Source: Frigoribacterium sp. PhB116
Lineage (GTDB): Bacteria; Actinomycetota; Actinomycetes; Actinomycetales; Microbacteriaceae
Direction of reading: 5' to 3'
Assembly (NCBI RefSeq): GCF_004364285.1
Contig: NZ_SOBE01000002.1
Location: forward strand, 1-64,000
Length of the DNA: 64,000 nucleotides
The translations under genes and the position numbers were made by a program. Under the pieces are notes generated by a model. That model saw only the letters and a program-made list of their open reading frames with translations. It did no database searches and had not been told where the DNA came from. This document shows positions 1 to 7,121 of the stretch, in pieces. Within the stretch, counting starts at the first letter, position 1; each line of letters starts with the position of its first letter.

Positions 1-58
1 CCTACGGACGCCCGAGGAGGCGTGACGCACCCTGCCAGGGAACGCCCGGCGCACGAAG

Positions 59-281
<223 letters not shown>

Positions 282-331
282 CGGCGCGAGCGGCGGTTGT
301 CGGCCGGGCCGGGCGGCCGGGGCGGGCTGGG

Positions 332-1324
332 TCAGGAGGCGCGCTCACGCAGCAGCGCCGCCTCCTCGTCGGGGGTGAGACCGGCACGGCGTGGACGGTC
401 GACGCCGCGCGCGATCTCGTCGTCGCGCACTCGGGTCATCGTCTCGGCGAGGGGGCGGGTGGTCCCGCCCGCGGCACGGAACGCGGCCGTGCTGCGCCGG
501 GCGAAGCCGGACGCCTCGAGCGGCAGCCAGAGCGGGAGCGACCGGGGTCCCGCCCACCACCGCACGTCGTGCTCGAGCAGCCAGGCGTCGTCGACCGCCA
601 CGAGCTCGACGTCGGTGCCGGACGCGACCCGCGCCTCCTCGATCACCTCGGCCAGGGGCACGGGCTCGCCGGCGGCGGTGAAGGCTCCGAGGAGGCGGTC
701 GCGACCCGCCAGCACCACCCACGCCGCGAGGTCGGCCACGTCGATCACCTGCGCCCAGCGTCCCTCGGTCGTGGGCACGAGCATGAGGCCGCCCCGCAGC
801 ATCCGCGCGGGCCAGTGGCCGAACCGGTCGCTCGGGTCGCCCGGACCCACGACGAGCGAGGGCCGGACGACGAGGAGGCGGTCGCCCAGCCGGGCGGCGG
901 AGGTGCGCTCCGCCCAGGCCTTCTGCTGCGCGTAGAGGTCGGGAGCGGCGTCGTCGGGGCGCTCGCCGACCGCGACGAGCTCGGCGGACTCGTCGGCGCC
1001 CGGCTCGTCGTCGCGGGCGTGGACGCTGACGGACGAGACGAGGGTCCAGTGCCGGGCGCGTGCGGCCAGGGCGTCCAGCGCGCCCTCGACGAGGCCGGGC
1101 GTCGTCGCGAGCTCGACGACCTCGTCCCACTCGTGGTCGACGCGGGCCACCGCGTCGTAGGCGCCGGGGCGGGTGCGGTCGGACCGGACCAGCGCTGCTC
1201 CCTCAGGGGCGCCTCCTGTGCTGCCTCGGGCGAGGCAGGTGACGTCGGCTCCGTCGGCCACCGCCTGCCGCGCGATCTCGTGGCCGAGCCACCCCGTCCC
1301 GCCGAGCACCAGCACCTTGCGCAT
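332..1324 (-). CDS. NAD-dependent epimerase/dehydratase family protein
   Basis: 330-residue atypical/extended short-chain dehydrogenase, cytosolic. The N-terminus has the Rossmann nucleotide-binding loop GGTGWLG (residues 8-14). A Ser-rich strand SSVSV (97-101) and YAQQK (Tyr131, Lys135) give the usual S-Y-K catalytic set. The C-terminal half fits the substrate-binding part of nucleotide-sugar or isoflavone-reductase-like relatives. I chose ATG at 1324 because the Rossmann fold begins immediately there; the open frame runs upstream but encodes only Arg/Pro/Ser-rich sequence. No strong Shine-Dalgarno is visible. It diverges from the SDR gene at 1726. Substrate unknown. Confidence 0.8.
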   Translation of the reverse strand: MRKVLVLGGTGWLGHEIARQAVADGADVTCLARGSTGGAPEGAALVRSDRTRPGAYDAVARVDHEWDEVVELATTPGLVEGALDALAARARHWTLVSSVSVHARDDEPGADESAELVAVGERPDDAAPDLYAQQKAWAERTSAARLGDRLLVVRPSLVVGPGDPSDRFGHWPARMLRGGLMLVPTTEGRWAQVIDVADLAAWVVLAGRDRLLGAFTAAGEPVPLAEVIEEARVASGTDVELVAVDDAWLLEHDVRWWAGPRSLPLWLPLEASGFARRSTAAFRAAGGTTRPLAETMTRVRDDEIARGVDRPRRAGLTPDEEAALLRERAS

Positions 1325-1725
1325 GCGGGCCAGTCTGCCGTGTCCGCGGCGTGCCGGCGCACGCTCCGGGACTGCGGCAGACCCCTCGGACCTGCGCAGA
1401 CCCCTCCGCGCGCCGACGGGTGTGCGCGGATCCACGGGGCCCCGAGTCGTGGGGATCGCACAGGGGGCGGAGGCAGAGAGAGGGCACGACCACCACGCAG
1501 GTGGCCGTGCCCGGGTCGATGTTGTCCGCATCTGAGCTTCACGGGCAGGGGAGCGGAGCAACACCGGCCGGTGAAGACGCATGGTGACGCCTTCGACCCG
1601 GTGGACGGTACGCCCTCCGAGCGGGGCCCGTCCGCATCCCGGTCAGGGCCCGGTCGGCACCGGGGCGAGCGGACGCCGGGATCGTGCACGACGCCCCCAG
1701 GTGGTGACGGTCTACCGTCGAGGAC
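1325..1725. other. 401-bp divergent intergenic region without a gene
   Basis: This separates two divergent dehydrogenase genes. A short direct repeat GCAGACCCCT occurs twice (about 1376 and 1399). The minus-strand AGGAGGCGC copy at 1209-1217 lies just inside the left gene. No coding potential (GC3 pattern) is visible on either strand, and no convincing promoter apart from weak -10-like bases shortly before 1726. Confidence 0.5.
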
Positions 1726-2601
1726 ATGTCCGTCACCCTCCCTGCCCCTGGCCGCCTCGACGACCGCGCCGTCGTCGTCACCGGAGCGAGCTCCGGGATC
1801 GGCCGCGAGGCCGCCCGGGCGCTGTCGGAGCTCGGCGCGACCGTCGCCGTCGTCGGCCGGAACCCGGACCGCACCCGCGCGGTCGCCGACGAGGTCGGCG
1901 GCACCGCCTACCTCGCCGACTTCGCCGACCTCGCCTCGGTGCGCTCGCTCGCCGACCAGCTCCTGGCCGACCTGCCCCGCATCCACGTGCTCGCCAACAA
2001 CGCCGGGGCCACGATCGCGGAGCGTCAGCGCACCTCCGACGGGTTCGAGCTGACGTTCCAGGGCAACCACCTGGCGCCGTTCCTGCTGACCTCGCTGCTG
2101 CTGCCGCGCATGGTCGAGACGGCGGCCGACCACGCGCCCGGCACGGTGCGCGTGGTCCAGACCTCCAGCGCCGGCAACCTCTTCGGCCGGGTCGACCTGG
2201 CCGACCTCGACGGCGACCACGAGCGCTGGTACGGCGGGTTCCGCGCCTACGGCACCTCGAAGCTGCTCAACATCCTCTTCACCCGCGAGCTCGCCCGTCG
2301 CCTCGGCAGCACGGGGGTCGACGCGTTCGCGTTCCACCCCGGCTTCGTCGCCTCGGGCTTCGGCGGGAACGGCCCCGTCGCCACCTTCGCCAAGCGCGCG
2401 GCCGTGTCGACCGAGCAGGGGGCCGAGCCCCTGGTGCGCCTCGCGGCGGCGCCGACGGTGCCCGCCCCGACCGGCAACTACTTCGACCGGCTCCGCGCGC
2501 CGGGCCGCGTCGCGGCGCAGGCCGGCGACCGCGACCTGATGCGCGACCTCTGGGAGCGGAGCGCCGATCTGCTCGGCATCCCGTCCGACCCGCTCGCCTG
2601 A
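1726..2601 (+). CDS. SDR family oxidoreductase, retinol-dehydrogenase-like
   Basis: 291-residue classical short-chain dehydrogenase, predicted cytosolic NAD(P)H-dependent. It has the cofactor motif TGASSGIG (19-26), the structural motif NNAG (91-94), catalytic Ser within QTSSAG (about 147-148) and YGTSK (Tyr175, Lys179). The EPL-type C-terminus and the FQGNHLAPFLLT segment resemble the retinol dehydrogenase/WW-domain oxidoreductase-like branch, common in actinobacteria with unknown physiological substrate. The start is ATG in the context GGACATGTCC. It stands alone: the downstream gene is on the opposite strand after 80 bp. Confidence 0.85.
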   Translation: MSVTLPAPGRLDDRAVVVTGASSGIGREAARALSELGATVAVVGRNPDRTRAVADEVGGTAYLADFADLASVRSLADQLLADLPRIHVLANNAGATIAERQRTSDGFELTFQGNHLAPFLLTSLLLPRMVETAADHAPGTVRVVQTSSAGNLFGRVDLADLDGDHERWYGGFRAYGTSKLLNILFTRELARRLGSTGVDAFAFHPGFVASGFGGNGPVATFAKRAAVSTEQGAEPLVRLAAAPTVPAPTGNYFDRLRAPGRVAAQAGDRDLMRDLWERSADLLGIPSDPLA

Positions 2602-2681
2602 GCAGGAGCACGGGGGAGGCGCGGGTCAGGTGATCCTGACCCGCGCCTCCGTCGTCCCTTGCGTCCTCGACGCGGCTCGCG

Positions 2682-3332
2682 TCAGTACGCGACGGAGATG
2701 TGCTCGCGCCGGTGCGCCGGCGTCTCGAGCTCGTCGACGATCGCGAGCGCGAAGTCGGCGCCGCTGACGGCGGAGACGCCGGCCTCGTCGGTGAAGGCGA
2801 CCTCGCCGCCGACGCGGTAGCGGCCCAGCGCATCGCCGGGCGCGTACGCACCGAACTGCATCGCGGGCGACACGAACGTGAAGTCCAGCGACTCGGCACT
2901 GGCGAGCAGCTCGCCGAGCACCTCGTTCATCTGCAGCGCCTCGCCGGCGTACTCCGGCGGGATCTGGCCGGTCTCGGCCTGGCGTGGTCCGCCCTCCTCG
3001 AGGCGCAGCGAGCTGTAGCCGCCGACGACGACGAAGCGGGCGCCGTGCTGCTCGGCGAGGGTCGCGAGCTCGCGGTCGACCTCGACGATGCGTCCGTCGA
3101 GCTCGCCTCGGGGCGAGAGGCTCGAGACGACGACCTCGGCGTCGGCGACGGCGCGGGCGCGCACGTCGGCGTCCACCAGCGACCCGGTCTCGTAGCGGAC
3201 GCCCTCGACGCGGGCCTCCTCGGCGGGCACGCTGCGGCTGACCGAGACGACCTCGTGGCCGCGGCGCGCGGCCTCGGCGACGATCGCGCTGCCGGCGTAG
3301 CCGGTCCCTCCGACGACGGTGATGCGGCTCAT
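2682..3332 (-). CDS. NAD(P)H-binding protein (NmrA/NAD(P)-binding family)
   Basis: 216-residue single Rossmann-domain protein. GGTGYAG at residues 8-14 is the dinucleotide-binding loop of the atypical SDR group called 'NAD(P)H-binding' (PF13460), whose members act as quinone or flavin reductases or redox sensors. It lacks a clear YxxxK pair, as usual for this group. ATG at 3332 is preceded by AGAAGGAGA at good distance, which outranks an upstream in-frame start 21 codons earlier. It is divergent from the HxlR-type regulator at 3398; that arrangement is typical of a quinone/electrophile-responsive pair in which HxlR represses the reductase. Function is inferred from family and context. Confidence 0.8.
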   Translation of the reverse strand: MSRITVVGGTGYAGSAIVAEAARRGHEVVSVSRSVPAEEARVEGVRYETGSLVDADVRARAVADAEVVVSSLSPRGELDGRIVEVDRELATLAEQHGARFVVVGGYSSLRLEEGGPRQAETGQIPPEYAGEALQMNEVLGELLASAESLDFTFVSPAMQFGAYAPGDALGRYRVGGEVAFTDEAGVSAVSGADFALAIVDELETPAHRREHISVAY

Positions 3333-3387
3333 GACGTTCTCCTTCTGGTTCTTCTGTCCGTGGGGCTTCGCGGCTACGCTAGGTCCA

Positions 3388-3423
3388 TTGGTCACTGATG
3401 GGAAGTAGGCACTTTTTGGTAAC
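3388..3423. promoter_or_regulatory. candidate HxlR operator in the divergent spacer
   Basis: An AT-rich patch in otherwise GC-rich DNA carries the inverted repeat AAGT-N4-ACTT (3403-3414), flanked by near-direct repeats TTGGTCAC (3388-3395) and TTGGTAAC (3416-3423). HxlR/YodB-type regulators bind short inverted ACT/AGT half-sites in such spacers. The repeat lies inside the annotated start of the regulator gene, suggesting either autoregulation at the start codon or that translation begins downstream. Confidence 0.4.
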
Positions 3424-3856
3424 CATCACCAGCTCAGAGGCTGCCCCGGCGGCTGCTCCCGCTCCTCCTGCGGGCGGTCCGCCCCCGCTCGACCCGTACG
3501 CCGCGGGCTGCCCGTCGCGCCGTCTGCTCGACCGCATCGGCGACCGCTGGACGGTGCTCGTCGTCGGCTCCCTCGGCACGGGCCCGCTGCGCTTCTCCGA
3601 CATCCGGAGGCGCGTCGAGGGCATCTCGCAGAAGATGCTGACGCAGACCCTCCGGGGGCTCGAGCGCGACGGCCTCGTCACCCGAACCGTCTTCGCCGAG
3701 GTCCCGCCGCGCGTCGTCTACGAGCTGACGGAGGCGGGCGAGACGCTCCGGACGCCGCTGCGCGCCCTAGAGGAGTGGTCGATCGCCCACTTCGGGCAGG
3801 TGTCCGGCGCCTGGGCCGAGTACGACGAGAGGGCAGGCGGAGGCGCGGAGGGCTGA
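3398..3856 (+). CDS. HxlR family winged-helix transcriptional regulator
   Basis: 152 residues. After about 35 low-complexity Ala/Pro residues comes the HxlR core: [19 protein letters not shown] with the conserved Cys38, the GPLRFSDI and [12 protein letters not shown] helices, and the wing ending VYELTEAG. Such proteins are dimeric redox or electrophile sensors, often through the N-terminal Cys. It is divergent from the NAD(P)H-binding gene, its likely target. Start ATG 3398 is the only ATG, but it overlaps an operator-like repeat and lacks a Shine-Dalgarno; TTG at 3416 is the only other start before the domain. It is not next to the hxlAB genes at 19.0-20.3 kb, so the family name should not be read as control of those genes. 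Confidence 0.88.
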   Translation: MGSRHFLVTITSSEAAPAAAPAPPAGGPPPLDPYAAGCPSRRLLDRIGDRWTVLVVGSLGTGPLRFSDIRRRVEGISQKMLTQTLRGLERDGLVTRTVFAEVPPRVVYELTEAGETLRTPLRALEEWSIAHFGQVSGAWAEYDERAGGGAEG

Positions 3857-3901
3857 CGCAGGAGGCCGGCGGCCCTGCAGGCCCGGTCGTGGGCACCGGG
3901 G

Positions 3902-3930
3902 TGGACGCAGCCCGGCACGAGTCGTATGGT
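3902..3930 (+). promoter_or_regulatory. candidate promoter for a leaderless short ORF
   Basis: TGGACG at 3902-3907 and TATGGT at 3925-3930 are separated by 17 bp, a reasonable sigma-A-type match. The predicted transcription start, about 7 bp after the -10 box, coincides with the GTG at 3937, which would make a leaderless mRNA as is common in actinobacteria. Confidence 0.4.
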
Positions 3931-3936
3931 CGACCC

Positions 3937-4011
3937 GTGATCATCACCGCAGTCGCGCTGCCCTCGGGGCGTCAGGAGGTCGTCGGCGCACTCTCCGCCG
4001 GCGGCAGGTAG
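3937..4011 (+). CDS. possible 24-residue leader peptide upstream of the FBP-domain gene
   Basis: GTG 3937 to TAG 4011 encodes 24 residues, beginning MIITAVALPSGRQ and ending SAGGR. There is no Shine-Dalgarno, but a promoter-like pair ends 6 bp before the GTG, so leaderless translation is plausible. A 10-bp inverted repeat (4108-4163) lies between it and the FBP-domain gene at 4246. The arrangement of short ORF, hairpin and ribosome-factor gene resembles attenuation leaders of ribosome-protection genes. This is inference; the ORF may be fortuitous. Confidence 0.3.
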   Translation: MIITAVALPSGRQEVVGALSAGGR

Positions 4012-4107
4012 TCGCACAGTCGACACCCCCTCCCTCCTCCCCTGATCACTGCTCATGTGCGCCGTCGTGCGCGCACCTCCTCGCCCCTCTACGTGCCTGC
4101 CTGCCGT

Positions 4108-4163
4108 CGAGTGGTCACTTCTCGTCCGTCCCCGTCGTGGGATCGACCGGAGCTGACCACTCG
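4108..4163. promoter_or_regulatory. inverted repeat (hairpin) between leader ORF and FBP gene
   Basis: CGAGTGGTCA at 4108-4117 pairs perfectly with TGACCACTCG at 4154-4163; short inner pairings (TCCG/CGGA, CCC/GGG) are possible. It ends about 80 bp before the FBP-domain start and could be an attenuator or the terminator of the HxlR transcript. Apart from this hairpin and the short ORF, 3857-4245 holds nothing I recognise. Confidence 0.5.
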
Positions 4164-4245
4164 TCGTGCGGGCACGTCCTGACGGGGCCGGGGCAGGTGC
4201 GCGCGGCCCGATGCCCGAGCACCCCTACCGACTGGTGAATCCCTG

Positions 4246-4737
4246 ATGCTGCCCCTGACCGCCTCCGCCCTCCGCACCTCCTTCGCGAACGCCTCGCGCA
4301 AGGAGACCTCCGACCTCGTGCTCCCGCCCGACCTCGACGCCCTCGACTGGGACTCCCTCGAGTTCGTCGGCTGGCGCGACCCGAAGCTGCCCCGCCGGGC
4401 CTGGGTCGTCGTGCCCGTCGACGGCGAGCCCGTCGGCCTCGTGCTGCGCCAGGCCGAGGCCACGCCCCGGTCCCGCGCCCAGTGCAGCTGGTGCCAGGAC
4501 GTGACCCTGCCCGCTCCGGTCGCCTTCTTCAGCGCGAAGCGGGCCGGTGCTGCCGGACGCAACGGCGACACCGTCGGCACCCTCGTCTGCGCCGGGTTCG
4601 AGTGCAGCGCGAACGCCCACCGCCCGCCGCCGCCCGCGTACCTCGGCTTCGACGTCGCGGCCGCCGTCGAGCAGCGCGTGCTCAGCCTGCGCGAGCGGAC
4701 CGCCGGGTTCGCCCGGACGGTGGTCGACGGGCGCTGA
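4246..4737 (+). CDS. FBP domain-containing protein (EF-G-binding/FusB-like)
   Basis: 163 residues matching the actinobacterial 'FBP domain' family, whose C-terminal treble-clef zinc finger is shared with FusB/FusC proteins that bind elongation factor G and rescue it from fusidic acid. The zinc ligands are visible as Cys80 and Cys83 (QCSWC) and Cys115 and Cys120 (CAGFEC). The N-terminal half, with KLPRRAWVVVPVDGEPVGLVLR, is the usual family preamble. Expected action: cytosolic, on the translating ribosome or EF-G. Start ATG 4246 gives the full family length. It is convergent with the TetR gene 23 bp downstream. Confidence 0.85.
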   Translation: MLPLTASALRTSFANASRKETSDLVLPPDLDALDWDSLEFVGWRDPKLPRRAWVVVPVDGEPVGLVLRQAEATPRSRAQCSWCQDVTLPAPVAFFSAKRAGAAGRNGDTVGTLVCAGFECSANAHRPPPPAYLGFDVAAAVEQRVLSLRERTAGFARTVVDGR

Positions 4738-4760
4738 CCAGCACGCGAGGGCGTGAAAGG

Positions 4761-5354
4761 TCAGCCGAGGAGGCGCCCCACGGCCACACGCACGATCGCG
4801 CGCTGGGCGTCTACGTCGGGCGTCCGCGGCTGGTCGTCGGGCAGGCCCGGCAGCTGCACCCACGCCGACGCGATCGCCAGCACGAGGGCGAAGAGGTCGT
4901 CGGGCGACCACGGCGGTGCCCCCGCCGACGCAGCTGTCGCGTCCACCGCCAGGCTGGCGCCGACGAGGCGCTCGAGGTGACCGACGGAGGTGGCCCGCAC
5001 GCTCTCGAGGACCCCGAACGACGCCGCCCAGTCGTGCCGCTGCTCGAGCCGGGCCCAGGCGAGGAGGCGCTGGTTGGCGGGATTGTCGACGAGGTGGTCG
5101 AAGACGGCGACCGCGAAGTCCTCCACCGAGGCGAAGTCGGCCGAGGCGGCCTGGCCGAGGTGGGCGAAGGACGCGTTCAGCACCGCGGTGAAGAGCGACT
5201 CCTTGTCGCCGTAGTGCGCGTAGAGCCGCTCCTTGCTGCAGGCGGCCGCCGCGGCGATCCGGTCGACGCGGGCACCGGCGAGGCCGTGCTCGGCGAACTC
5301 CGCCGTGGCCGCCGCGAGGATGCGGCGGCGCGTCTCGTCCGCGTCGTAGGCCAT
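4761..5354 (-). CDS. TetR/AcrR family transcriptional regulator
   Basis: 197 residues. The N-terminal helix-turn-helix spans about residues 10-55 (RRRILAAATAEFAEHGLAGARV, then KERLYAHYGDKESLF), the standard TetR signature. The C-terminal ligand domain (60-197) belongs to the group containing ASAFDHLV-like helices and resembles the TetR_C group next to efflux pumps. ATG 5354 is preferred over an upstream in-frame start because the conserved domain follows directly. It is divergent from the DHA2 MFS transporter at 5470, with a palindrome in the spacer, so local repression of that pump is the likely role. Confidence 0.88.
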   Translation of the reverse strand: MAYDADETRRRILAAATAEFAEHGLAGARVDRIAAAAACSKERLYAHYGDKESLFTAVLNASFAHLGQAASADFASVEDFAVAVFDHLVDNPANQRLLAWARLEQRHDWAASFGVLESVRATSVGHLERLVGASLAVDATAASAGAPPWSPDDLFALVLAIASAWVQLPGLPDDQPRTPDVDAQRAIVRVAVGRLLG

Positions 5355-5371
5355 GCGGCGAGAGTAGCCCC

Positions 5372-5401
5372 TTACAAAGCCAACCAACTAGTAGGTAGTA
5401 T
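5372..5401 (+). promoter_or_regulatory. efflux-pump promoter with embedded TetR-type operator
   Basis: TTACAA (5372-5377) and TAGTAT (5396-5401) are spaced by 18 bp. Between and overlapping them lies ACCAACTAGTAGGT (5383-5396), a 14-bp palindrome with a single mismatched pair. An operator between -35 and -10 is the classical geometry for TetR repression. The MFS start codon is 69 bp downstream. Confidence 0.5.
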
Positions 5402-5469
5402 CGCCAGGTCCACGACGGCCGCCCGTCGTGCGGCCCCCCCGGAGCCCGGGGCCCAGAACCAGGAGAACA

Positions 5470-6948
5470 GTGACCACCTCAGCAGCACGGCCCGCCACCG
5501 GGTCGCACCAGACCGCACCTCCGTCCGACGCGCCCGCGTCCGCCCGCCGTTGGTGGGTGCTCGTCATCGTCGGGCTCGCGCAGCTCGTCGTCGTCCTCGA
5601 CGGCACCATCGTCAACATCGCCCTGCCGCAGGCCCAGGCCGAGCTCGGCCTCTCGGACGAGAACCGCCAGTGGGTCGTCACGGCCTACGCCCTCGCCTTC
5701 GGCGCTCTGCTGCTGCTCGGCGGTCGCATCGCCGACTTCTGGGGCCGCAAGCGCACCTTCATCGTCGGCATGGTCGGCTTCGGCGCCGCGTCGGCCTTCG
5801 GCGGTCTCGTCTCGACCGGCGAGCTGCTCGTCACCGCCCGTGCGCTGCAGGGCGTCTTCGCCGCGCTGCTCGCCCCGGCCGCCCTCGCCGTGCTCACCAC
5901 GACCTTCTCCCGGGGGCGCGAGCGCAACACCGCCTTCGCCGTCTTCGGCGCCATCTCGGGTGCGGGCGCGGCCGTCGGCCTCGTGCTCGGCGGCGTCCTC
6001 ACGGAGTTCGTCAGCTGGCGCTGGTGCCTCCTCGTCAACGTGCCGATCGTGATCGTCGCGATCGTCGCCGCCGCGCTCGTCGTGCGCGAGAGCAAGGCCG
6101 AGGGCGACAACCGGCTCGACGTCGTCGGCACGGTCGTCGTGGCCCTCGGCCTCGCGTCGCTGGTCTACGGCTTCACCCAGGCCGAGGACGGCTGGGGCAG
6201 CCCCGTCGTGATCGGCTTCATCTCCCTCGGCGCCGGCCTGCTCGCCCTGTTCGTGCTCGTCCAGAAGCGCAGCGACCACCCCCTCCTGCCCCTCGGCGTG
6301 CTCACGAACCGCGTGCGCGGCGGGGCGTTCCTCGTCCAGCTGATCGTCGGCAGCGTCATGATCGGCGCCCTGCTCTACCTGACGTTCCACCTGCAGATCG
6401 TGCTGGGCTTCGGCCCGCTCGAGGCCGGTCTCGCGACCCTGCCGATGACGCTCGTCATCATGGTGATGGCCCCGGTCCTCACGAAGCTGCTGCCGGTGAT
6501 CGGACCGCGCCTCCTGATGATCGTCGGGCCGATCGTGGCCGCCGCGGGCCTGTTCTGGCTGTCGTTCATCACGGCCGACGGCGGGTACGCGACGCACGTG
6601 CTGCCCCCGCTGATCGTCATGGGCGTCGGCCTGGCGGGGATCTTCGTGCCGATGCAGAACCTCGCGCTGGCCGGGGTCGCGCCGCACGAGGCCGGCGCGG
6701 CCAGTGCCACCTCGAACGCGATGATGCAGATCGGCGGCTCGATCGGGCTCGCGGTCTACACGAACCTGTACGCGTCGGCCGTGGCCGGCAGTACCGCGGG
6801 CGGGCTCGGAGCGCTCGTGGACGGCTACTCGGCGGCGTTCGTCGCGGCCGCGGTCGCCGCGTTCGTCGCCGCGCTGATCTCGTTCTTCATGATCCGCGGC
6901 ACGAAGGAGGAGCTGCTCCCGAGCGGCCCCGTCGTGCACCTGGGCTGA
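5470..6948 (+). CDS. DHA2-type MFS drug transporter
   Basis: 492-residue integral membrane protein with 14 predicted hydrophobic segments, typical of proton-driven DHA2 (EmrB/QacA) multidrug exporters. The first helix carries the family motif LDGTIVNIALPQ (Asp44), and the loop GGRIADFWGRKR is MFS motif A. A helix near residue 150 with the spacing GAISGAGAAVGLVLGG is antiporter motif C. GTG 5470 is chosen because AGGAGA lies 4-9 bp upstream; a frame extension to 5428 has no such site. Divergent TetR and the promoter-operator suggest inducible drug efflux; substrate unknown. Confidence 0.92.
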   Translation: MTTSAARPATGSHQTAPPSDAPASARRWWVLVIVGLAQLVVVLDGTIVNIALPQAQAELGLSDENRQWVVTAYALAFGALLLLGGRIADFWGRKRTFIVGMVGFGAASAFGGLVSTGELLVTARALQGVFAALLAPAALAVLTTTFSRGRERNTAFAVFGAISGAGAAVGLVLGGVLTEFVSWRWCLLVNVPIVIVAIVAAALVVRESKAEGDNRLDVVGTVVVALGLASLVYGFTQAEDGWGSPVVIGFISLGAGLLALFVLVQKRSDHPLLPLGVLTNRVRGGAFLVQLIVGSVMIGALLYLTFHLQIVLGFGPLEAGLATLPMTLVIMVMAPVLTKLLPVIGPRLLMIVGPIVAAAGLFWLSFITADGGYATHVLPPLIVMGVGLAGIFVPMQNLALAGVAPHEAGAASATSNAMMQIGGSIGLAVYTNLYASAVAGSTAGGLGALVDGYSAAFVAAAVAAFVAALISFFMIRGTKEELLPSGPVVHLG

Positions 6949-6960
6949 GCCCGTCCACGC

Positions 6961-7002
6961 GAGGGAGGCGCGGTGTCGGTCTGACCGGCACCGCGCCTCC
7001 TC
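6961..7002. terminator. hairpin after MFS gene built from the AGGAGGCGC motif
   Basis: GAGGGAGGCGCGGTG (from 6961) pairs with CACCGCGCCTCCTC (to about 7002), with a short loop containing TCGGTCTGACCGG, which can itself pair. There is no T-tract. It lies 12 bp after the MFS stop codon, between convergent genes. One arm contains a minus-strand copy of AGGAGGCGC. Confidence 0.65.
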
Positions 7003-7016
7003 CGTCTCGGGGGCCT

Positions 7017-7078
7017 GACACCACCGAGTGGGCGCAACACCGCCTCAGCGGGCGGTGTTCCGTTCACTCGGCGGTGTC
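7017..7078. terminator. two-tier hairpin between convergent genes
   Basis: Outer stem GACACC-a-CCGAGTG (7017-7030) pairs with CACTCGG-c-GGTGTC (to 7078) with one mismatch. Symmetric 5-nt internal loops follow, then inner stem AACACCGCC/GGCGGTGTT with a 6-nt loop. It probably serves as a bidirectional terminator for the MFS and NADH dehydrogenase genes. Confidence 0.65.
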
Positions 7079-7121
7079 GGAGCAGGCCCGTCGCCGCGAG
7101 CAGAGGGGGCGAGCGGCCGGG

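Noticed and set aside
3398-3856. HxlR as regulator of the hxlAB genes
   Set aside because: Located about 15 kb away and divergent from a reductase gene; the family name is historical.
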